From: Oncomelania hupensis
Taxonomy: Eukaryota; Mollusca; Gastropoda; Littorinimorpha; Pomatiopsidae
DNA: 64,000 nt
NCBI GenBank assembly: GCA_036898135.1
Contig: CM072523.1
Span: 38,204,451-38,268,450 of the forward strand
Direction: 5' to 3'
Program-made: the position numbers and the translations under genes
Notes under the pieces: generated by a model
The model's database searches: none
Seen by the model: only the letters and a program-made list of their open reading frames with translations
Told to the model about the DNA's origin: nothing
Shown here: positions 56,052 through 64,000 of the stretch, piece by piece
How the letters are laid out: each line of letters begins with the position of its first letter
Numbering within the stretch: position 1 is the stretch's first letter

Positions 56052-56649
56052 TGGAATGCTAGATTACATTACATTATTATTGCTTTAGGTCCAGCGGACT
56101 CTTCCGAGCCAAATCAGGACCGGACAACCCCTGATCCGCATAAAAGATCTGCTGAAACAACCCTAGTGGTAAAACCGAAAGCTCTCCACCAGCCAGTCAC
56201 TTTACAATAAAGACATCCCACGCAGGGGACGGCTGAGGCTTCACCCCAACTTATCGAACCCCCGTTTACAAAAACAAAATAGAATACAAACATCATTATA
56301 AATTATCAACAAAACACATACAAATAAAATGCCTACATTGCTAAATAATAACATCATAGGAAGCCCCAGTGACCACCTGGCAGAAAGCGTCCAATATTCC
56401 CAAGCTGATCCAACTGACCCCATACACAAATAAGGAGTCTTGTCCCGGAAGAGTTTTCAAGAAAAAATGTAGGAGACTGGTCTAGCGAAGAAGACGATAG
56501 TATAGCAGATTGATAGAACAGAGCAGGAATGAGAAAGAGCAAATGAGAAAGACAGCGACAGTGGGAATTTAAAGCACTAAATTTCCAGAATGTGGGGATA
56601 CTATTTATACTGAAACCCCCGGCACCCCAACAGGGTTTGGAAAGCTAGA
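56052..56649 (-). mobile_element. R1 element copy F, 12-bp target duplication with one mismatch
   Basis: Body 56064-56637 on minus. TGGAATGCTAGA at 56052-56063 against TGGAAAGCTAGA at 56638-56649. Type I tail. Confidence 0.85.
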
Positions 56650-56839
56650 ACGGGGTGTGCTGTAATATTGTCGTGGCGAGGCGCTATGCCTGTGTGCACC
56701 TTATGTCCACAAATTAGAGAATCCACAATGTTTCATTTGGTATGAAGGCGTTGTCGGTGGAACACGTTTTCATTCATTTGTGGCGTTGTGACAGTTATAA
56801 CGGAAAGTTTTTAAGTTTGGATATTATAAATGTAGGATA

Positions 56840-57590
56840 ACCTAATAGGGTGGCGCAGCAGTGCAGTGGTTTGTTGGGGCACACGCTAGCCATGTTTCAT
56901 GTTAAGCAACCTCAGGCAGCCACCCCACCCCCCCACCCCCATGGGGATGCTGGGGGTTTCAGTATAAATAGTATCCCCACTTTCTGGAAATTTAGTGCTT
57001 TAAATTCCCACTGTTGCTGTCTTTCTCCTTTGTTCCTTCTCATTCCTACTCTGTTCTATCAATCTACTATACTGTCTTCTTCTTCGCTAGACCAGTCGCC
57101 TACCTTTTTTCTTGAAAACTCTTCCGGGACAATACTCCTCATTTGTGTATGAGGTCTGTTGGATCAGCTTGGGAATATTGGACGCTTTCTGCCAAATGGT
57201 CGCTGGGGCTTCTTATAATGTTATTATTTAGCAATGTAGGCATTTTATATGTATGTGTTTTGTTGATATTTTATAATGATGTTAGTATTCTATTTTGTTT
57301 TTGTAAACGGGGGTTCAATAAATTAGAGTATAGCCTCAGCGTCCCCTGCGTGGGATGTCTTTATTGTAAAGTGATCGGATGGTAGATTGGCTTCAGTGTT
57401 ACCACTAGGGTTGTTTCGGCAGATCTTTTATGCGGATCAGGGGTGAGTCCTCTTTCACTTCTCTGGTCCTGATTTGGCTGGGAAGAGTCCGCTGGACCTA
57501 AAGCAATAACAATGTAATGTAACCTCAGGAAGGGTTAGTACTTGGATGGGTGACCATGCATGGAAAGCAACTACCAAATAACACAAAAAG
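56840..57590 (+). repeat. 5S-rRNA-like sequence interrupted by R1-G
   Basis: GTTAAGCAACCTCAGG at 56901-56916 resumes after R1-G as AACCTCAGGAAGGGTTAGTA and CTTGGATGGGTGACC (to about 57553). This resembles the middle of 5S rRNA (GTTAAGCAAC, GGTTAGTACTTGGATGGG). The 5' part does not look like intact 5S, so it is probably a 5S-derived SINE or pseudogene. Confidence 0.6.
56908..57529 (+). mobile_element. R1 element copy G, 9-bp target duplication
   Basis: Body 56917-57520, flanked by AACCTCAGG at 56908-56916 and 57521-57529. It has a C-rich extra stretch at its 5' end and a type I tail. Confidence 0.88.
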
Positions 57591-58859
57591 ATTGTAACAG
57601 ACACATGACATCTCCCCCCGCTCCCTTCCACCTTCCACTCTCCCTCCTCCAGTGTGTAATACTGTGAATGATGAGTACCTGGATCTGTTGAAAACTGGGG
57701 AAGGTAAAGCAGCGAGATAGGCACTGAAAGGCTATGGAGCAAACACATTTACCATTTACATAGTCTAATATGAATTGTTCTTCTATGAATTGGTATTATG
57801 TTGTTTAGGGTTTGTGTTTCATTGCTTTGGACGTGTTTTTTTTTTTTAAGTGTTGTATATCTGTAAACAATTTTTTGTTGTTGTTTGGGGTGGTAATCTG
57901 TATTATTTAAGATAGTTTACAGAGAAATATTATTGTTTTTTGGCCAATATGTCACTTGGCGAAATGAAGTCTTTTATCCGTTATCGTATTTAATATTAAT
58001 CGAATCACATTTGGTTCCTTTGTGTATGACATTGGTAATGATATTTTTTGTACAGCCAGCCCTTCCTTCCCTCGCTACCCTACATCCCCACCCCCCCTCC
58101 ATTTACCCTTTCCCCCTCCACCTACTCTTCCCCCTCTACCTACTCTCTTTTTCCTGATCCCAAATCACCTGTGGTATAGCTATAAAACGGGTTATTTTTA
58201 AATTAATAAATATTAGTGTGTATGCCCAAGTGTGAGTATGTGGGTGTGAGTGTGTGTACAGGTGTGCTTGCTTGCTTGTGCAAAGATTTGCATTTGTGCA
58301 CGACCGTGCGCAAATATGATTGCGTGTGCAACTGTGTATTGCTTCGCAATGAGAAAAAGAACTGTCTTTCATTGGAAACGTTCATTCCCAGACCAGATTT
58401 TTGTACATTTTTTTTTGCTTTTGTCGTCTACTCCAATTAAAAGATGTTAAAAGATGTTATATATTGTATACCAAAAAACATACCCACACAGCCATGATTC
58501 AGGAGTACCGAGATCTATTCTGTATGTAAAATGAAAATTATTATGATCGTGCTTGGAAAAAAAATTGTTTAAAAAGAATCCTTTATTTAGCTGATAACGT
58601 CAAATTACAAGAATGCTGTGTCTATTTACTTCATTTTACTTTTCTTATGTCTATATAAGTGATGCCAGAGGCACAGGGTAGACTGTTATCCTGGGAAATT
58701 TTCTAAGAATGTGTTTGTTTTACTATCTGATTTATTATATTTTGTTGATGAAATAGGTGTTTTGTTTGGCTGAGCAAGCTGTTGATTTAGAAAGAACTTA
58801 CACTACAAACTGTAATGTCATGTTGTTTAATGCCATTGTTTATATCATTAAGTTTTAGT
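57591..58859. other. No gene recognised
   Basis: AT-rich with C-rich patches near 57615-57655 and 58070-58140. No exon or domain seen. Confidence 0.6.
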
Positions 58860-59250
58860 AATGAATTTCAAATTGTGTAGACAATCATTTTTGCACTCAC
58901 TGTAAACATGATGTTGATTATGTGGAACATTTTTTCTTTCATTGTCCAAAAATTTGCAAAATATGGAAATTAGTTGAAAACAAAATAGAATCTTCAGATT
59001 TTAATTATAAAATTTCAGTATCACTTCAGAATGCTTTCATTGGATTCCCCCAAAAAGAAGGACTTTCTAAAAATTTAGTAAATTATATTAACCGTTTAAT
59101 ATTACTAGCAAAATTGTGTGTCGGAATCTTCAGATATAATACACCAATTGACATTTCATTTTTGTTTGAACGTGAATTAACCTTGCAAAAATTAGATCAT
59201 TAATTATATATGTTTGTTTTTTAAATAAATAAATAAATAAATAAATTTTT
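58860..59250 (+). pseudogene. LINE ORF2 C-terminal fragment with (AAAT)n tail
   Basis: Open + frame to a stop at 59201-59203. It shows a C-terminal zinc-knuckle-like motif, CTHC then HDVDYVEHFFFHCP with KICKIWKLVE, typical of non-LTR retrotransposon ORF2 ends. The frame runs about 105 codons without a stop and is followed by (AAAT)n at 59223-59244. It is truncated at the 5' side. Confidence 0.7.
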
Positions 59251-59466
59251 TTTAAGTTTCAATTCCAAGAAGAAAAAAAACACATTACTACTACTAGTGA
59301 TGATGATGATGATGATGATGGTGATAAGAATGATATTGATGATGATCATGACGAAAACAACAATGACAATAATAATTATAATTATATGCTTGATCGTAAC
59401 GCTTAAAAAAATCTCTAAGTTGTTTAAAAAAACAAAAAAAAAGAATTTCAAATTGTGAAACGTTTG

Positions 59467-59502
<36 letters not shown>

Positions 59503-59858
59503 GTTGTTGTTATTACTACTGCTACTACTAATACTACTATTGCCACTTTGCACCATTAAAAAAAACAAACAGAATTTTTACTGTTAAAAGTTCGCATGGC
59601 GATGCAACATGGAATATTTAATTACATATAAATATATTGTGAAATCAGTGTTGCCTGTACTGCTGTTTTTGATATTGCACGCAAAAAATAAAGTAAATGA
59701 AAATTCTGATTTTTTTTTTTGGTTACTTCGTCTTGTGTTTTGCGAGGATTGGAGTGAAAAGTACGAATCATATTGGATATCCTACGTCAGAAAATGCAAA
59801 GAATTGATTGGTCTCTGATACTTAGTCTGATGTACGAATGGATGACAGACAAGCTAGC
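59251..59858. repeat. Simple-repeat-rich stretch
   Basis: (GAT)n at about 59296-59322 and (ATT)n/(GTT)n at about 59467-59512. No gene. Confidence 0.8.
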
Positions 59859-60491
59859 ACCAAGGCCAAATTCCCCCGTGGGGATGCCGAGGGATTGTGT
59901 ATAAATAGTATCCTCACTTTCTGGAAATTTAGTGATTTAAATTCCCGCGGTCGCTGTCTTTCTCCTTTGTTCCTTCTCATTCCTACTCTGTTCTATCAAT
60001 CTACTATACTATCTTCTTCTTCGTTAGACCAGTCACCTACCTTTTTTTTAGAAAACTCTTCCGGGACAAAACTCCTCATTTGAGTGTGAGGTCTGTTGGA
60101 TCAGCTTGGAAATATTGGGCCCTTTCTGCCAAATGGTCACTGGGGCTTCCTATGATGTTACTATTTGGCAATGTAGGCATTTTATATGTATGTGTTTTGT
60201 TAATATTTTATAATGATGTTTGTATTCTATTTTGTTTTTGTAAACAGGGATTCGATAAATTAGAGTATAGTCTCAGCATACCATGCGTGGGATGCTTTTA
60301 TTGTGAAGTGACCGGCTGGTGAAGTGACCGGCTGGTGGAGTACCTTCAGTGTTATCACGAGGGTTGCTTTGGCAGATCTTTTATACGAATTAGGGTTGAG
60401 TCTTCTTTCAGCGAAGTTGTGGTCTTGATTCGGCTCTTTGCAGTCCGCTGGACCCTGTAAGCAATGAATAACTAACTAACCAAGGCCAAAT
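59859..60491 (+). mobile_element. R1 element copy H, 13-bp target duplication
   Basis: Body 59872-60478, flanked by ACCAAGGCCAAAT at 59859-59871 and 60479-60491. Type II tail GCAATGAATAACTAACTA. It carries a short tandem duplication GTGACCGGCTGGTG(A/G)AGT near 60310-60340. Confidence 0.9.
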
Positions 60492-60738
60492 GCTGTACAA
60501 TACAAAATTCTTCGGGCAGCACCTGATTTCAAAACTCCATAATTATCTTAAAGATTGATCATTAGCCCTCTGCGCTTTAAATGTCAATGGTTCATGTTCA
60601 TTTCAATTTATACTAACGAGGTTTTAAAAAAAATTTAATTACAAAAAAAGTAGCGGAACTATCCATTACTATTGGAAGTGTTTTATTAGTTTACCATTTA
60701 AACTCGACTAGTAACAGTATAGGTACAGTAATCGGTAA

Positions 60739-62007
60739 GTAAGAGTGAGTTATTCATTGCTTACAGGGTCCAGCAGATTGCAATTAGCCGAAAAATCACA
60801 AAATCATGAACATAACTTGATTGAAAGAGGGCTCGCCCCTGATCCGTATAAAAGATCTGCTGAAACAACCTTATTGGTAACACTGAAGGCACCCCACCAG
60901 CCTTTCACTTTACAATAAAGACATCCTATGTAGGGGACGGTGAGGTTTTACTCTAATTTATCGAACCCCCGTTTACAAACAAACAAACAAACAAAAAAAA
61001 AAAGAATATTAACTATTATAAACTATTAACGAAACACATACATATAAAATGCCTACATTGCTACATGTAAATAATACCATAGAAAGCCCTAGTGACCATT
61101 TGGCAGAAAGCGTCCGATATTCCTAACCTGACCCAACAGACCCCATACACAAATTAAGAGTTGTGGGAGAGTGACTGGTCTAGCGAAGAAGGTGCTTGTA
61201 GTAGATTGATAAAAACAGTAGGAATGAGAAAGAACAAAGGTGAAAGAGAGCGACAGTGGAAATTTAAAGCACTAAATTTCCAGAAAGTGGGGATACTATG
61301 TATACAGAACACCCCCCCCCCTCTCACCACCCACACGTGGAGGTGTCGAAGGTTTCAGTATAAATAGTATCCACACTTTCTGAAAATTTAGTGCTTTAAA
61401 TTCCCGCTGTCGCTGTCTTTCTCTTTGTTCTTTCTCATTCCTACTCTGTTCTATCAATCTACTATACTATCTTCTTCTTCGCTAGACCAGTCACCTACCT
61501 TTTTTCTATAAAACTTCCGAGAAAAAACTCCTAATTTGTGTGTGAGGTCTGTTGGATCACCTTGGAAATATTGGACGCTTTCTGCCAGGTGGTCACTGGG
61601 GCTTCTTATGAATGATGTTATTATTTGGCAATGTAGGCATTTTATATGTATGTGTTTTGTTGATACTTTATAACGATGTTTGTATTCTACAGTATTTTGT
61701 TTTTGTAAACGGGGGTTCCATAAATTAGAGTATAGCCTCAGCGTCCCCTGCGTGAGAGGTCTTTATTGTAAAGTGACCGGTTGGTGGAGTGCCTTCAGTG
61801 TTGCCACTAGGGTTGTTTCGACAGATCTTTTATGCGGATCAAGGGTGAGTCCTCTTTCAGCGAAGTTGTGGTCTAAATTTTGTGGTCCTGATTCGGCGAT
61901 ACTGGTCCTGATTCGGCTCGGAAGAGTCCGCTAGACCTAAAGCAATAATCATATAATGTAATGTATACAGAAACCCCCGGCACCCCCACGTGGGGAGCAG
62001 GTAAGAG
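60739..62007 (-). mobile_element. R1 element copy I, split by R1-J
   Basis: Minus-strand copy at 60746-61309 plus its 5' end at 61973-62000, with type II tail. Candidate target duplication GTAAGAG at 60739-60745 and 62001-62007. Confidence 0.8.
61298..61972 (+). mobile_element. R1 element copy J nested in copy I
   Basis: Body 61310-61960 on plus. Flanked by ATGTATACAGAA (61298-61309 and 61961-61972), which is itself R1-I sequence on the opposite strand. Type I tail. Confidence 0.9.
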
Positions 62008-62857
62008 AAGCAGTAGCAGTAGTAGTAGTAGAAGTAGTTGTCAGTACAGGAGTAGAAGTAAGGGACAGTTTTACAGGCTGTAAAGCCTGTCCTGCGTCCC
62101 ACCTTTGATAAACTTGAAGTGATTTGGGGGCTGATTTGCATGAAATTTACTTAACATTTTCAGTTATTCGTCATAGCAGTAAAAGAGGTCTTGGATGTTT
62201 GGAAGCTTGTTCAACTGAATTTTGAACTGGTTAATTGTTGGTGCTATTTTTTTAAAGTGTTAAGGGTAATCCATTGTTCTAATGCTGTGCAACTCCGTTA
62301 CTAAATGAAAATTTACAAATGTTATTATTACAGCTGAACAAAAATGTTACCATCTGAATTTTCTTCTTTTATCACAGTAAGATAAAGTGAAAATGTCTGT
62401 CCATCATATATCTGCAGTTAAACTTTCGGTATGCTTGAATCAAATCTCTCCGTCCAAAGAGAGATCGCAAGTTCAAGTGTTTCAGTCTTTTCAGAGGGTG
62501 ACTTTTTTTTTTAACATTCTCTCAGTAGTTTTGTAGCTCTTCTCTGGACCTTTTCTATAGCAATAGATCGTCTCTTTCCTTCTAGAGGAGACTACTTTGC
62601 GAGCCTAAGGCTCCCCCCCCCCCACACACACACTCACCCATCCCCCCTCCCCCCCACACACACATAAACACACACCAACACACACACACACGCACACACC
62701 CATCCCCCCCCCACACACACAAAGCAAACGATACAATTATAGATGAACATCGTCATCGCTATGCATGACTCGTAATCTGGGTTATTTTTTAATTTCTGTT
62801 TGCAATGGTCGACGTAGATGCTCGCTACAATGAGGGTCGAACAGAAGGGATTATCTC
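62008..62857. other. No gene recognised; C/CA-rich simple repeats
   Basis: Contains a CAGTAG-type run at 62010-62040 and C-rich/CACA tracts at 62610-62720. Confidence 0.65.
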
Positions 62858-62932
62858 CCTCTTTCAACCAAGTTGTGGTCCGATTCGGTTCATTGCAGTC
62901 CGATGGACCCTACAAAGAATGACTAACTAACC
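62858..62932 (+). mobile_element. R1 3'-end fragment L
   Basis: CTTTCAACCAAGTTGTGGTC through TTGCAGTCCGATGGACCC to AATGACTAACTAACC: only the type II 3' end of R1. Confidence 0.7.
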
Positions 62933-63353
62933 TTCCAAACGTCGCTCGACTGAGCTACATTTATGTCCCGTAATAGTTTCCATCCCATATTATTTTAGGG
63001 TCGGATTTTGACAGGATTTATCTCCCGTCCACCCAAATTTCGCTCACTGTTATCTTCGGCAGACGATGAAATAATTATGGCTAATAGTCATGGCAGTGAC
63101 TCGTGAATGGCGGTTTAGTTTGTGTTTGCAGTTTAGTTTATTAGCTTCCAGTTACAACGCAGGCGATAAAATATGAATGGAAAGTGTCACGGTTGTGGCT
63201 CGTGGCCGGCTGTTTAGTTCGTGTTTTGAATTATGCTTTTCGATTGTCTGCAGCCACCCATGACAAGATCATATCCCTACGGAAGACCCGTTTTTTTTTC
63301 TAACAGAGTTTCAGTAATCTATCAAGGCATTAGCTTTCTCAAATACTCTGTGG
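62933..63353. other. No gene recognised
   Basis: Contains two related segments (GGCAGTGACTCGTGAATGGCGGTTTAG near 63091 and GTTGTGGCTCGTGGCCGGCTGTTTAG near 63191), a short diverged duplication. Confidence 0.5.
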
Positions 63354-63949
63354 CAGATTACATTACATTACATGATTATTGCTTTAGGTCCAGCGGACTC
63401 TTCCGAGCCCAATCAGGACCGGACAACCCCCAATCCGTATAAAGGATCTGCTGAAACAACCCTAGTGGTAAAACTGAAAGCTCTCCACCAGCCAGTCACT
63501 TTACAATAAAGACATCCCACGCAGGGGACGGCTGAGGCTTCACCCCAACTTATCGAACCCCCGTTTACAAAAACAAAATAGAATACAAACATCATTATAA
63601 ATTAACAACAAAACACATACATATAAAATGCCTACATTGCTAAATAATAACATCATAGGAAGCCCTAGTGACCACCTGGCAGAAAGCGTCCAATATTTCC
63701 AAGCTGATCCAACAGACCTCACACACAAACAAGGAGTCTTGTCCCGGAAGAGTTTTCAAGAAAAAAGGTAGGTGACTGGTCTAGCGAAGAAGAAGATAGT
63801 ATAGCAGATTGATAGAACAGAGCAGGAATGAGAAAGAGCAAATGAGAAAGACAGCAACGGTGGGAATTTAAAGCACTAAATTTCCAGAAAGTGTGGATAC
63901 TATTTATACTGAAACCCCCGGCACCCCAACGGGGGTGGCATTTCAGATT
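63354..63949 (-). mobile_element. R1 element copy K, 6-bp target duplication
   Basis: Body 63360-63943 on minus with type I tail. CAGATT at 63354-63359 and 63944-63949. Very similar to copy F. Confidence 0.82.
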
Positions 63950-64000
63950 CATACAACAGATCATTCTAAGATAATTATAATAATAATGAATATGAATCGA

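Overview
This is eukaryotic (animal) nuclear DNA: spliced exons with GT/AG introns, long AT-rich introns, many microsatellites, tRNA-derived SINEs, LINE tails, DNA-transposon MITEs and Ty3/gypsy-type LTR retrotransposons. The repeat content, including AAGGTCA-rich repeats, suggests a lophotrochozoan, probably a gastropod or other mollusc. That assignment is an inference; nothing here fixes the species.

The only host gene I can support runs on the + strand from 22749 to 48607. I assembled 14 coding exons by eye. They join in phase into a 639-residue six-transmembrane glycerophosphodiester phosphodiesterase of the GDPD5/GDE2-GDPD2/GDE3-GDPD4 family. Two points stand out. The catalytic HRG motif reads HKG. 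A well-formed 77-nt exon (43442-43518) would, if included, create a TAA stop exactly across its junction with the last exon and swap the long cytoplasmic tail for a short cysteine-free one.

Two young LTR retrotransposons lie antisense to the gene. Element 1 (11953-18237) has identical-looking 1069-bp LTRs and the 5-bp target duplication GTGTG. Element 2 (29640-35164, in intron 7) has 643-bp LTRs with one mismatch seen and the duplication CCCAG. Both carry integrase upstream of the reverse-transcriptase/RNase H region, the Gmr1-like order rather than the usual Ty3/gypsy order. Both have lost the catalytic core of reverse transcriptase by internal deletion, so the inserted copies look non-autonomous.

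A third theme is an approximately 550-650-bp interspersed family, called R1 here: eleven copies and a fragment. It has a GC-rich self-complementary 5' end, a conserved TATAAATA about 40 nt in, two alternative simple-repeat tails and target-site duplications of 6-13 bp. It behaves like a SINE but has no tRNA, 5S or 7SL head that I can recognise. One copy is nested inside another, one has an empty-site paralogue in this window, and one sits in a 5S-rRNA-like sequence.

Layout: 1-22.7 kb is upstream or 5'-UTR intron DNA with repeats and Element 1. 22.7-48.6 kb is the GDPD gene; its introns hold R1-D, three hAT-like elements with 6-bp duplications, a piggyBac-like element inside a SINE, an LTR relic, Element 2, an AAGGTCA-rich repeat and a minisatellite. 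48.6-64 kb holds the 3' UTR and an R1-rich, LINE-bearing tail with no other gene I can recognise.
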